Below are positions 43,712 through 51,562 of a DNA stretch of 64,000 nt, piece by piece. The stretch spans positions 62,001-126,000 of the forward strand of contig CAYGVI010000002.1 of NCBI GenBank assembly GCA_964353335.1. The letters are read 5' to 3'. Origin of the DNA: JAWAAW01 sp964353335 (GTDB lineage: Archaea > Nanobdellota > Nanobdellia > Woesearchaeales > ARS49). The notes under the pieces were generated by a model. That model ran no database searches. It saw only the letters and a list, made by a program, of their open reading frames with translations, and was not told the origin of the DNA. The position numbers were made by a program, and so were the translations under genes. Each line of letters opens with the position of its first letter. The first letter of the stretch is position 1.

Positions 43712-43761
43712 TTTGTCCTCACCCATGATCGTTATTTAAAAAAATATGTAAAAATAAAAAA

Positions 43762-44403
43762 TCATACTGTCTTGAGCAAATCTTCCTCAAGAGTCACATT
43801 GTCGTGTTCGTCAACAAGGAATGCCTGCTTGCCTGTGAAGTTTCCTTCCCCAGTCAAGTCAACTGCAAGCTTTTCAGTTGCAGGGTCAATCTTGACGCGG
43901 TATCCGTTTCCGCCAACAACAATTGTTCCTTCATTGGTTGATTCGGAATACACGATTTCCCTTGTTCCTGTGGCACAATCCCTGAAAGTCAGTGTTTTGC
44001 TTGCAGGGTCATGTCCGATGTAACGAAGCACGTGCGTGTTAGGCTGTGAATCTCTCCTGCTAAGCACAAATGCGTCATACATTTTAATCGGGTTTTGCAG
44101 TCCTGTCGGCGAATCCTTTGCCTCGTAGAAGTGCAAACGGCCCTCAATGTTCACGTCTGAGTCTGGATAAACACAAACACGGTCAGTGTAGCACCTAAGG
44201 AACAGTGTGTTCAAAAGGCCTTCCTGGTTGATAAAGTCAACACGATTATAATGCGAAGGCTCAGAACCAGTCTCGAAATGAGTAACTTCCTTCTCATCAT
44301 TGCAGCCGGCTATGGCTGAAAGTGTTACTGCACCAGCTGTACCACCAGCTGTTTTAAAGAAATTACGCCTTGATATTGCGTTACTTGTTAATGTTTTGTT
44401 CAT
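43762..44403 (-). CDS. Tat-exported lipoprotein
   Basis: 213 residues. SRRNFFKTAGGTAGAVTLSA followed by IAGC gives both a twin-arginine motif and a lipobox. The mature part is mostly strands (VCVYPDSDVNIEGRLHFYEA, TLTFRDCATGTREIVYSES, TIVVGGNGYRVKID). No family recognised. GTGAGGGA precedes the ATG. Confidence 0.65.
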   Translation of the reverse strand: MNKTLTSNAISRRNFFKTAGGTAGAVTLSAIAGCNDEKEVTHFETGSEPSHYNRVDFINQEGLLNTLFLRCYTDRVCVYPDSDVNIEGRLHFYEAKDSPTGLQNPIKMYDAFVLSRRDSQPNTHVLRYIGHDPASKTLTFRDCATGTREIVYSESTNEGTIVVGGNGYRVKIDPATEKLAVDLTGEGNFTGKQAFLVDEHDNVTLEEDLLKTV

Positions 44404-44450
44404 GTTCTTCCCTCACTTGGTTGTTGAAAAAATTACTGAAAATAAAAAGC

Positions 44451-44876
44451 TTATATCACCAGCTTGGTAGTGTAAGGCCAGTAGTTATACCTGTTCCTGT
44501 ACGGATTGTACACCTGGGTATTGCTTGTAGCCCTAGCAGTACTTGCTGTTTTGGCAGTTGTTGCCGCAGTCACAGTGTTTGAAGTGCTTTCAGCAGCTAC
44601 CTGCGCAGCAGCTTCACGCTGTTGGGTAAGGATGTCTGAAAGTGCCTTCTCACGAGCCTGTGTAAGCTCAGCTGTCTGTTGCAATGTAGTTGTCATCGCA
44701 GACTTGTCAGCAAGCTCCTTGGCAAGGTCATCTGCACGCATAGCCTGATCGGCATATGCATCATTAATGTTATCGAACGCATTGACGCTGTAAACCGTTG
44801 CGGTCACAAGAGCGACCGAAAGGAATGATATCAGCATCAGCAATGCGCTGTTAATGTTTTTGTGTATGAATGCCAT
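44451..44876 (-). CDS. Membrane-anchored coiled-coil protein
   Basis: 141 residues. One N-terminal helix (ALLMLISFLSVALVTATVYS), a coiled-coil of about 60 residues rich in Ala, Gln and Glu, an Ala/Thr linker, and a Tyr-rich end (YNPYRNRYNYWPYTTKLVI). GGGGGTG precedes the ATG. The promoter carries an operator-like element also found in front of the double-HTH regulator upstream, so this gene is its probable target. Confidence 0.6.
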   Translation of the reverse strand: MAFIHKNINSALLMLISFLSVALVTATVYSVNAFDNINDAYADQAMRADDLAKELADKSAMTTTLQQTAELTQAREKALSDILTQQREAAAQVAAESTSNTVTAATTAKTASTARATSNTQVYNPYRNRYNYWPYTTKLVI

Positions 44877-44941
44877 TGTGACACCCCCTAAAATTGAACT
44901 TTGGGAACCAGCCAGCTTTGCTGCCGCTGCCCCCAGTAATA

Positions 44942-44965
44942 ACTACTAGTAAGTAGTACTAGTAT
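44942..44965 (-). promoter_or_regulatory. Operator-like element in the 44451-44876 promoter
   Basis: Read on the plus strand, CTACTAG at 44943 and ACTAGTAT at 44958 are spaced 15 bp apart and include two TACTAGTA palindromes. CTTAAATAC, the TATA box, adjoins it on the promoter side. The same two blocks, 16 bp apart, lie at 45719-45742. Confidence 0.55.
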
Positions 44966-45065
44966 TTAAGCTTTTCGCTTTCAGGGCTTCCACTGTGACA
45001 TTATTGTCATATCGCCCTTTACAGCCCTTATTGACGAAGAAAAGCGCCATATTGCCCTCGTGAAA

Positions 45066-45716
45066 TCAGCCCTTTTGAGGCCTAATGCCAAGGTTCCTGA
45101 GCTTCCTGTGAAGGACCTCATACCTTAGCTTTGTAATCTTGGCTGCCTCTGCGATTGTTGAACACTCCTTTAGCAATTGGCTCAAATATGCCTTCTCAAA
45201 CGAGTGTTCTGCCTCTTTAAGCGTCAAATGTGTTTCAGGCAGTTCTTTGACAATATCCTCTGAAATCGCCTCTGTCTGGGCAGAAAATGCCTTGTATTTG
45301 ATAGGGTTCAAGGCAGACTTGTACTGACCAAGAACGCCCTGAATTATGCCCTGAACAGCAGCCTGCCTGACGTATAAAGGCTCTGCGTCCTCGCGGAATT
45401 TCAAAGTAGGAACTTTCAATGACAAGACAAGCCTGTGGATGCTCCTCCTGTCAAGCCCTGCGACAGTTGCAGCGATTGAAATGTTTCCTAAGTGCATCTG
45501 CAAAAGCCTCATCAAATAAGCCCTTTTGAATGCTTTCTTTGCCTGCTTGTAAGGAAGCTTTGTGTCAATGGAAATGTCCAAAAGAGTCGAATGCTTCAGC
45601 TGGTCAGTGATGTCTGACTCAATGTTAGAAACTTTTACTCCCAGATATTTCTGCATCGCGCTGCCGACTATCGGCTTCACTTTCTGGTCGACTGCAGTCT
45701 CAAGTTCAGAGTTCAT
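45066..45716 (-). CDS. Transcription regulator with two Fis-like helix-turn-helix units
   Basis: 216 residues. Two similar halves each end in a helix-turn-helix: KKAFKRAYLMRLLQMHLGNI..VAGLDRRSIHRLV (about 60-100) and HSFEKAYLSQLLKECSTIAE..ITKLRYEVLHRKLRNLGI (about 170-212). This is the Fis/NtrC C-terminal fold (A-x-L..Nis.AA...gi.R..lh..l), unusual in archaea and here doubled. There is no sensor or ATPase domain. Start ATG 45716 is leaderless; the operator-like element lies between TATA and start, so self-repression is likely. Confidence 0.7.
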   Translation of the reverse strand: MNSELETAVDQKVKPIVGSAMQKYLGVKVSNIESDITDQLKHSTLLDISIDTKLPYKQAKKAFKRAYLMRLLQMHLGNISIAATVAGLDRRSIHRLVLSLKVPTLKFREDAEPLYVRQAAVQGIIQGVLGQYKSALNPIKYKAFSAQTEAISEDIVKELPETHLTLKEAEHSFEKAYLSQLLKECSTIAEAAKITKLRYEVLHRKLRNLGIRPQKG

Positions 45717-45718
45717 AG

Positions 45719-45742
45719 CTACTAGGTAGTAACAACTAGTAT
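45719..45742 (-). promoter_or_regulatory. Operator-like element in the double-HTH gene promoter
   Basis: CTACTAG at 45719 and ACTAGTAT at 45735 match the element at 44942-44965. It sits between GTTAATAT (the TATA box) and the start codon, where a bound protein would block transcription. Confidence 0.55.
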
Positions 45743-45778
45743 ATTAACCTTATGATTTTTTTGTCTCAGTGGTCAGAA

Positions 45779-46510
45779 TCAGCACGCAACGAGTGTTGTT
45801 CCCTGCACGCAAATCTCATTGCCTGTCACGCTGATAAACTGGTCTGTGCCGATTGCGTTCACAGCTGCGATTACAAGCGCGTCTGTCTTTCCTGCTGCAA
45901 GAAGCACGACATTTCCGTTTGCAGACTCATACAGCCTGATAAGCCCTTTTCCCGACGGCAAAGGAGCAGTGTCGCAGGGTATTGGAGTGCCCAGCAATTT
46001 CTCAACAACCTCATTATTGCAGGCTGTTCCCGCAACAACAATGTTATACTTTGACAAATCATTAATCTCGCTCGCAAGCATGCTGAATCCTGTCGGCTTG
46101 GTTCCAGGACTGCGGGCCATCAGGTTGGAGACAGCGACAACATAGCTTGACGGCGCTTCCTCGCCGACAACTGTTATGAAGTTTGACTTGAAAGCATCGC
46201 CGTCCATGAAATAATTGGGATAAACCCCAAGAGGAATAGACGCTGTTTGCGCCCCCTGCTGAACTGTAACCTGGGGCTTTGGCTCCTCTGCAGGCTTTTG
46301 CGCTTCCTGCTGCTGCGCCTGTTTTTTCTGCTCTGCTGCTTCAAACTGCGCCCTTACCTGCTCTTTAGCCTGCTCCTCAAGCAGGGCAATTTCCTGCGTG
46401 ATATTCGACGATGAATGCTCGCGGTCTTCAAGGACATATGGCTCTGGCTTTGGAACGCACGAAATAATGAGTAGCATCAATGCAATGATGACAAAAAATT
46501 GTTTCTGCAT
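45779..46510 (-). CDS. Lipoprotein with S-layer-like C-terminal domain
   Basis: 243 residues. Signal with lipobox (LLIISC), then a Gln/Glu/Ala coiled stalk (EEQAKEQVRAQFEAAEQKKQ) and Pro linker. The C-terminal domain has YNIVVAGTACNNEVVEKLLG, LIRLYESANGNVVLLAAGKT and DALVIAAVNAI, like the domain found at the ends of archaeal S-layer proteins. Ribosome site GAGGAG. It may link the cell membrane to the surface layer. Confidence 0.65.
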   Translation of the reverse strand: MQKQFFVIIALMLLIISCVPKPEPYVLEDREHSSSNITQEIALLEEQAKEQVRAQFEAAEQKKQAQQQEAQKPAEEPKPQVTVQQGAQTASIPLGVYPNYFMDGDAFKSNFITVVGEEAPSSYVVAVSNLMARSPGTKPTGFSMLASEINDLSKYNIVVAGTACNNEVVEKLLGTPIPCDTAPLPSGKGLIRLYESANGNVVLLAAGKTDALVIAAVNAIGTDQFISVTGNEICVQGTTLVAC

Positions 46511-46573
46511 TTCTCCTCTTTATAGGTGCTCTAAAGCAGCGGTCGTCCAGCCTTACAGCCCTTCGCTTCGCTA

Positions 46574-46700
46574 CGGGCTCTAAGGGATTTGAACCCTTGA
46601 CCATTCGGTTTCCATCCACTCTGCCTTGAGAGTTAAGAGCTACATCCCAAACTTCTTCCAAAGTTCAGTCGAATGCTCTACCAGGCTGAGCTAAGAGCCC
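46574..46700 (-). tRNA. tRNA-Lys (CUU) with two introns
   Basis: Acceptor GGGCTCT/AGAGCCC, discriminator G, D stem GCTC/GAGC, T arm AAGGG/CCCTT. Removing 29 nt (46641-46669) and 24 nt (46609-46632) leaves 74 nt with a perfect anticodon stem TTCGG/CCGAA and loop CTCTTAA, i.e. CUU. Intron 1 has an exact bulge-helix-bulge: helices AGAG/CTCT and CATT/GATG, with 3-nt bulges CGA and TAG cut after the second base. Intron 2 lies at 37/38 or 38/39 and its motif is loose. The promoter (GATATTTAAAG, about 46722-46731) lies inside the LAGLIDADG gene. CCTTACAGCCC downstream can pair with the tRNA 3' end. Confidence 0.85.
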
Positions 46701-47353
46701 ATGACATTATTCCCTTGGCGCCTCTTTAAATATCTTTCCCTGTGATAAGAATGGGTTGTCTGTATACGCGACATAAAACGTTCAATAGATTCTTGATGTG
46801 TAATCCTTAATACAAATGCAACTTTATCACGGATTATCCTATTGGAAATTATGCCCGAATCATCAAATATCCGTTTTAATTGTTCAAGCAGATGACCTGA
46901 ATTCATTTTGAACTGTATTACTTGATGTGCATAAATTTTTGCGTGGTTTTTGTATGCTTTGCTGTATCTCTGATAAATTGAACCGTCTGTGTTGAAAATA
47001 CCGCGCACGCATGCCCAAATCAAATTTTTATCCGCCAGAATTTGGTCTGGAATTGTTAATTCGTGTTTCTTTCCAACAGGCATGCCAAGTTGTTGGAAAA
47101 AGTCAAAGACAGTTTTGCTCATAATATCATAAATTATGGCATTGGTGCCTTTTCGGTCTCGTATCGATCCCCTGACGACAAAGTTCTTCAGAATTGCCGG
47201 TTGCAAAACTGATTCATAATAATCCCTGTCGTGAGAATGACCTGTCAATTGAACACAGTGCCGTATCCTGTTTTCGGATTTGGCAAGGTATTTTGAAAGA
47301 CACCCGTCGCCAAGAAGTGCACCGTACAGCTCTGCAATTTCCTCGCACATCAT
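46691..47353 (-). CDS. LAGLIDADG homing-endonuclease-like protein
   Basis: 220 residues from ATG 47353, with TTTAAATA centred 26 bp upstream. Two LAGLIDADG-type helices: EIAELYGALLGDGCL and ACVRGIFNTDGSIY, each with the catalytic acid. The family cuts long DNA sites, often in tRNA or rRNA genes, or acts as an RNA-splicing maturase. The last ten bases overlap the tRNA-Lys gene and the frame covers its promoter. The partner is thus the two-intron tRNA itself, though the gene is outside the introns. Confidence 0.85.
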   Translation of the reverse strand: MMCEEIAELYGALLGDGCLSKYLAKSENRIRHCVQLTGHSHDRDYYESVLQPAILKNFVVRGSIRDRKGTNAIIYDIMSKTVFDFFQQLGMPVGKKHELTIPDQILADKNLIWACVRGIFNTDGSIYQRYSKAYKNHAKIYAHQVIQFKMNSGHLLEQLKRIFDDSGIISNRIIRDKVAFVLRITHQESIERFMSRIQTTHSYHRERYLKRRQGNNVMGS

Positions 47354-47406
47354 AAGAATAACCATCAAAAATGGGTTTAAATAGTATGCGTGAGGATGTC
47401 CAGTGA

Positions 47407-47766
47407 CTACTGCGCCCACTTCTGCACAAATTCAGCAAGGCCGTCAAAGCTGCCTTCCTTGCCTATTTTCACATACCATGTATGATGCGTGGCCGCAAGC
47501 TGTGAAAGGTCCTGTTCTGAAACATAAGCAGGAATTATTCCGTGATACTTGCTTGGCTGGTAAAGGAGTTCAAGCATCAGTTCCCAAGAGCGGTCATTTC
47601 CGAGAATAACCTGAGGCTTCTGTCCGCTTCGCAATGCATCAACAGCATCGCAGACGCTTTTGAAAGCAGTAACTGCAACCCCAGGTATTTTCTGCTCGAG
47701 CTCCAGGCGCATTTTATCCTCAATAGGCCCAGAGTCAACAATCCAGACTGATTTTTCTCCAATCAT
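47407..47766 (-). CDS. Degenerate receiver-like protein
   Basis: 119 residues in the CheY-like alternation of strands and helices: SVWIVDSGPIEDKMRLELEQ, VAVTAFKSVCDAVDALRSGQ, PQVILGNDRSWELM, and YVKIGKEGSF with a Lys in the right place. The acidic pair is reduced and the phospho-site strand reads GND. Leaderless start after GTTTTATAAA. It is the last of three such genes in a row, each with its own promoter. No kinase is visible. Confidence 0.55.
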   Translation of the reverse strand: MIGEKSVWIVDSGPIEDKMRLELEQKIPGVAVTAFKSVCDAVDALRSGQKPQVILGNDRSWELMLELLYQPSKYHGIIPAYVSEQDLSQLAATHHTWYVKIGKEGSFDGLAEFVQKWAQ

Positions 47767-47798
47767 AGAAGCAGGAAATTATTGCCCATTTATAAAAC

Positions 47799-48206
47799 TC
47801 ATTGCGGGAGTGCCTTGTCTGCCCTTTGGCTGAACTCCTTCATTTTGCGCACGCCTGTAAGGAATGCTGCAAGGCCTGCATGGTCGTCCTTGTGAATATA
47901 ATGCACGCTCTCAGTTTCTGCCTGCTTTCTCATATCTGTCCACGAATAATATGCAACTGCAATTCCTGTATATCTGATATTGCCCATCAGCTCGGTAACA
48001 ACAGACGGCATATAACTGCTTACAAGAACAGCATCAGGTTTTGCCAGCTGGGGGTTTTTCAAATCAGATACAAAAACATCATGACCTGTGTATTGGCGAA
48101 CGTCAACCCCGCTTATCTTCTGGCTTTCCAAAGCAAGCTGCACAACCTTGTCAACACTTGCGCCAGGGTCTGCAACCCATACCAAAATATCAGGTTCTCC
48201 ACTCAT
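47799..48206 (-). CDS. Degenerate receiver-like protein
   Basis: 135 residues from ATG 48206, 26 bp after TTTATAAAC. ILVWVADPGASVDKVVQLAL, VRQYTGHDVFVSDLKN, PDAVLVSSYMPSVV, GIAVAYYSWTDMRKQAE and VHYIHKDDHAGL follow the receiver fold. Ser replaces the phospho-accepting Asp, so a phosphate signal is unlikely; it may bind a partner only. It resembles the 47407 gene more than the 48239 one. Confidence 0.55.
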   Translation of the reverse strand: MSGEPDILVWVADPGASVDKVVQLALESQKISGVDVRQYTGHDVFVSDLKNPQLAKPDAVLVSSYMPSVVTELMGNIRYTGIAVAYYSWTDMRKQAETESVHYIHKDDHAGLAAFLTGVRKMKEFSQRADKALPQ

Positions 48207-48238
48207 AGACACAGAAAACCGCGGGCTGTTTATAAAAC

Positions 48239-48670
48239 TTAAGCCGCAGGCTTTGGAGCGCACTTCTTCACGTGTTCCTTGAGCGCGGGAATTTCATACG
48301 GCTTTCTAAGGAACGCATAGCCGTTCGATTCAGCCATCCCTGCCATTGATTTAGCCGCTTCAGCAGACGTGTCAGAAGCAAGGATTATGTTCAAGGAAGG
48401 AAACCTGTCGCGCGGAAACTTTGCCTGCACTTTCTCAATCAGCTCATCGCCATACATCACATTCATATTCATATCAGTGAGAAGCAGGTGAGGGGGCTCC
48501 TGAAGCTGGCTCAAATAATTCCACGCTGGAACACCATCGTCAAACTCTTGAATCTCCACCTTTTGTGAAATCTCTTGCGCGATTAACTCGCAAATTCCAC
48601 GCGCAATTCTCCTTGGCAGTGCGTCATTGTCTACAAGAACAATCCGGTAAATAGTGTTGTTTTCGCTCAT
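48239..48670 (-). CDS. Response-regulator receiver domain protein
   Basis: 143 residues, a complete stand-alone receiver: Asp14 and Asp16 (IVLVDNDALP), phospho-acceptor Asp66 (LLLTDMNMNVMYGDEL), Ser/Thr in ILASDTSAE, and Lys123 in FLRKPYE. It can be phosphorylated by a histidine kinase, which must lie elsewhere. No output domain is fused, so it signals by binding. Leader TTACCACTATT precedes ATG 48670. Confidence 0.85.
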   Translation of the reverse strand: MSENNTIYRIVLVDNDALPRRIARGICELIAQEISQKVEIQEFDDGVPAWNYLSQLQEPPHLLLTDMNMNVMYGDELIEKVQAKFPRDRFPSLNIILASDTSAEAAKSMAGMAESNGYAFLRKPYEIPALKEHVKKCAPKPAA

Positions 48671-48784
48671 AATAGTGGTAAAAGCACTACTCCCTTATTA
48701 ATGTTACTACTTTAGAGGGATTAATCATCAGTAACTAATAAGACCGCAATCTTAATAAATACCCCCCACCTCTCAAAATTGTAA

Positions 48785-48836
48785 GTGAGAAAAGGGACGC
48801 GAAGACTTTATTTGTGTTTTTCTCACCAATGAACGG
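48785..48836 (+). promoter_or_regulatory. Leader hairpin of the RNase P/proteasome/exosome operon
   Basis: GTGAGAAAA (48785-48793) pairs exactly with TTTTCTCAC (48828-48836). A TATA-like CTTAATAAATA lies at about 48751-48761, which puts the stem near the 5' end of the operon transcript, in a leader of roughly 80 nt. A role in message stability or feedback is possible. Confidence 0.45.
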
Positions 48837-48859
48837 TGTTATAAAGGTGAAAAGGCCAA

Positions 48860-49213
48860 ATGGCAAAGATTAAGGCAATTCTGCCGAGTTTGAGGGAGAA
48901 AAAGCGCTATTTAGCGTTCGAAGTGCTATCTAAAAGCAGAATTAAGGACTATTCAAGCGTATCCAAGGCAATCTGGCAGGGAATGCTCTCATTTACAGGC
49001 ACAAAGGGCACTGCGCAGGCAGGAATAATGCTCCTTCCGGAGAAATATAACCCTCAAACGCAGAGGGGAATAGTAAAAGTAAACAACAGGCAGGTTGATT
49101 CATTGAAAGCAAGCTTAACTTTAATCCAAGAGATTGACGCGATGCCGGCAACAGTCCGAAGCGTCGGCGTTTCAGGCTCTTTGAAAAAAGCAACAAACTA
49201 CGTGGCAGGGTGA
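48860..49213 (+). CDS. RNase P protein component, Pop5/Rpp14 type
   Basis: 117 residues: ILPSLREKKRYLAFEVLSKS, KAIWQGMLSFTGTKGTAQAG, TQRGIVKVNNRQVDSLKASL, then ATVRSVGVSGSLKKATNYV. This is archaeal Rnp2 (Pop5), part of the enzyme that cuts tRNA 5' leaders. It heads the operon with psmA, SBDS and exosome genes, a gene order widely kept in archaea. Confidence 0.93.
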   Translation: MAKIKAILPSLREKKRYLAFEVLSKSRIKDYSSVSKAIWQGMLSFTGTKGTAQAGIMLLPEKYNPQTQRGIVKVNNRQVDSLKASLTLIQEIDAMPATVRSVGVSGSLKKATNYVAG

Positions 49214-49220
49214 TGAAGAA

Positions 49221-49979
49221 ATGAAAAAAGGCGAAGAAGAAGCAAGCGCACAGCCAATGCCCCACCAATTGATGGGCTATGACCGCGCAATCACGATGTT
49301 CAGCCCGGACGGAAGGCTCCTCCAGGTTGAATACGCAAAGAAGACAGTCAGGCAGGGAAGCACTGCAATCGGAATGGTTTGTTCTGACGGTGTTGTCCTT
49401 GTGGCTGACAAGAGGATAGTTGACAAGATGGTCATCCCTGAATCTGTTGAGAAAATCTTCAAGATTGATGACCACATCGCGGCAACAGCGTCAGGAATAA
49501 TCTCTGACGCAAGAGTGCTTATTGAAAGGGCGCAAATCAAGGCGCAGCAGCACGCCGTGACTTATGATACGCCAATTGACACAATCAGCGTTGTCAAGGA
49601 CATCTGCGCATTAAAGCAGGTGTGCACGCAGTCAGGCGGCTTAAGGCCGTTTGGAGTCAGCCTCATCGTGGCTGGCATTGACACCGATGGGCCAAAGGTT
49701 TACGAAACAGACCCGACAGGAATATTCTTCCAGTTCAGGGCAACTGTGATAGGCGAGGGAGAGCCGGAAATTGAGGAAATCCTTGCACGCGAGTACAAGG
49801 ATAACATGACCATCGAGGATGGCCTCAGGCTTGCGCTCCGCGCTTTGAGCCAGGTGCTTGACAAGAATTTCTCCGTCGAGCGTATTGCCGCGGCATACAT
49901 CAAGACCGACGAAAAGGTCCTGAAGGAAATGCAGCGGGCAAACATTGACCGGGTGCTGAAGGAAGTTAAGAGGAAATGA
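49221..49979 (+). CDS. psmA: Proteasome alpha subunit
   Basis: 252 residues: GYDRAITMFSPDGRLLQVEY (the alpha-type gate signature), STAIGMVCSDGVVLVADKRI, TQSGGLRPFGVSLIVAGID, FQFRATVIGEGEPEIEEIL. It forms the outer rings of the 20S proteasome. The N-terminus is about 15 residues longer than usual. GGGTGATG is the ribosome site; it starts 7 bp after the RNase P gene. Confidence 0.97.
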   Translation: MKKGEEEASAQPMPHQLMGYDRAITMFSPDGRLLQVEYAKKTVRQGSTAIGMVCSDGVVLVADKRIVDKMVIPESVEKIFKIDDHIAATASGIISDARVLIERAQIKAQQHAVTYDTPIDTISVVKDICALKQVCTQSGGLRPFGVSLIVAGIDTDGPKVYETDPTGIFFQFRATVIGEGEPEIEEILAREYKDNMTIEDGLRLALRALSQVLDKNFSVERIAAAYIKTDEKVLKEMQRANIDRVLKEVKRK

Positions 49980-50674
49980 CAGAAGAACACATGAACACCG
50001 CCCGGCTCAAAAAGGGCTCGGATGTGTTTGAAATCGTAATCGACCCGGAAAAGGCGATTGCCGCAAGGCACGGCAAGGCTGACATAAGGGACGCGCTGAA
50101 AGTCCAGAAGATTTTCAGCGACGCAAAGAAAGGAATGCTTGCATCCGAGCAAAGAATGCAGGCAATCTTCGGCACAACTGACGCATTGGAAGTCGCGAAA
50201 AAGATAGTTGTTGACGGAAACATACAAGTCACCTCAGAGTACCGCCAGAAGCTCATGGACCAGAAACGGCTCCAGATTATCGAGTTCATCAGGTGCAATG
50301 GCGTTGACCCAAGGACACACACGCCGCACCCTGCGCAGAGGATTGAAGCAGCGCTGGTTGAGGCAAAGGTGCACATTGACGAGTTCAAGCCTGTCGAACA
50401 GCAGGTGCAGGACGTATTGAAGGCATTGAGGCCCATCCTGCCCATCAAGTTCGAGATGAAGGAAATCGAGCTCATAATTCCGGCGCAGTATGCGTCAAAG
50501 GCATACAGCCTCATAAAGCACTTCGGCAAAATCCTGTCAGAGTCGTGGCAGAGCGACGGCTCCTGGAAGGGAGTCCTTGAGATTGCCGGTGGGATGGAGC
50601 AGGAGCTGTATGACAAGCTCAATGCGGCAACGCACGGAGAGCTTATTTCAAAAGTAGTCAGGGTAAACGGATAA
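49976..50674 (+). CDS. Ribosome maturation protein SBDS
   Basis: 232 residues. FYSH domain with ARLKKGSDVFEIVIDPEKAI and RHGKADIRDALKVQKIFSDA, middle helical domain RLQIIEFIRCNGVDPRTHTP, and ferredoxin-like end VEQQVQDVLKALRPILPIKF. SBDS helps release aIF6 from the 50S subunit. It overlaps the psmA stop (ATGA), so it is coupled. Confidence 0.97.
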   Translation: MTEEHMNTARLKKGSDVFEIVIDPEKAIAARHGKADIRDALKVQKIFSDAKKGMLASEQRMQAIFGTTDALEVAKKIVVDGNIQVTSEYRQKLMDQKRLQIIEFIRCNGVDPRTHTPHPAQRIEAALVEAKVHIDEFKPVEQQVQDVLKALRPILPIKFEMKEIELIIPAQYASKAYSLIKHFGKILSESWQSDGSWKGVLEIAGGMEQELYDKLNAATHGELISKVVRVNG

Positions 50675-50697
50675 AAACAAACACGGAGTGAAATAAT

Positions 50698-51561
50698 ATG
50701 AGTGATGAAACACTGAATGTCAAGGAACGCGATATCGTTGTTCCTGGTGAGATAGTGGCAGATGGAATGGGATTCCTGCCAAGCAAAGGCCTGTATCGCG
50801 AGGGCGCAAAAATCCACGCGGGCAGGCTCGGAATGATAAGCATCGAAGGAAAGGTCATCAAGCTGATACCGCTCACAGGCGCGTATGTCCCAAAGCTGAA
50901 TGACAAGATAATCGGAAAGATTATCGACGTGCTGATGACAGGGTGGCGCATTGAGACGCGAAGCCCTTACAGCGCAGTTCTGGGATTGAAGGATGCAACA
51001 GCAGAGTTCATCCCAAGGTCATCTGACCTGACGCAGTACTACGGCATTGGGGAGTATATCCTCTGCAAGGTCATCAATGTCACGAGCCAGAAGCTCATTG
51101 ACGTCACGATGAAGGCGCCTGGAGTGAAGAAGCTCAAGGACGGAAGGCTTGTTGAGGTAAACCCCTACAAGGTTCCGCGCGTCATCGGAAAGGAAGGCAG
51201 CATGGTCATGATGATAAAGAACGCAACAGGCTGCGACATCTCTGTAGGGCAGAACGGCTGGATATGGGTCCAGGCACCTTCGCCTGAGCAGGAAATGCAG
51301 GCAGTCAATGCAATCAAGAAAGTCGAGGAAGAGGCGCATTTGCCAGGCCTTACCGAAAGGATGAAGGCATACCTCGAGCAGGCGACAGGAAAGCCTGTTG
51401 AAATACCTGTTGTGACAGCCAGCACTTCAGAGGAATTCCACGAGCCTCCGCAGGAGGAAAGAAGGGAATTCCGCGAGCGCAGGGATTTCAGCGGTCCAAG
51501 GCCGCACGCAAGGCACGGTCCGCCAAGGCGTTTTGGCGGCGCACCAAGGGGGCACGATTAA
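50698..51561 (+). CDS. Exosome subunit Rrp4
   Basis: 287 residues: N-terminal VPGEIVADGMGFLPSKGLYR, S1 domain IIGKIIDVLMTGWRIETRSP, KH domain RVIGKEGSMVMMIKNATGCD. The charged C-tail (RREFRERRDFSGPRPHARHG) is rich in Arg and Gly and longer than usual, probably RNA-binding. With Rrp41/Rrp42 it makes the archaeal exosome cap. Confidence 0.96.
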   Translation: MSDETLNVKERDIVVPGEIVADGMGFLPSKGLYREGAKIHAGRLGMISIEGKVIKLIPLTGAYVPKLNDKIIGKIIDVLMTGWRIETRSPYSAVLGLKDATAEFIPRSSDLTQYYGIGEYILCKVINVTSQKLIDVTMKAPGVKKLKDGRLVEVNPYKVPRVIGKEGSMVMMIKNATGCDISVGQNGWIWVQAPSPEQEMQAVNAIKKVEEEAHLPGLTERMKAYLEQATGKPVEIPVVTASTSEEFHEPPQEERREFRERRDFSGPRPHARHGPPRRFGGAPRGHD

Positions 51562-51562
51562 A

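Noticed and set aside
46574..46700. tRNA-Phe (GAA) with one intron
   Set aside because: It leaves an A-C mismatch in the anticodon stem and a C after the anticodon, and the acceptor and G discriminator fit Lys. The two-intron Lys reading removes all problems.
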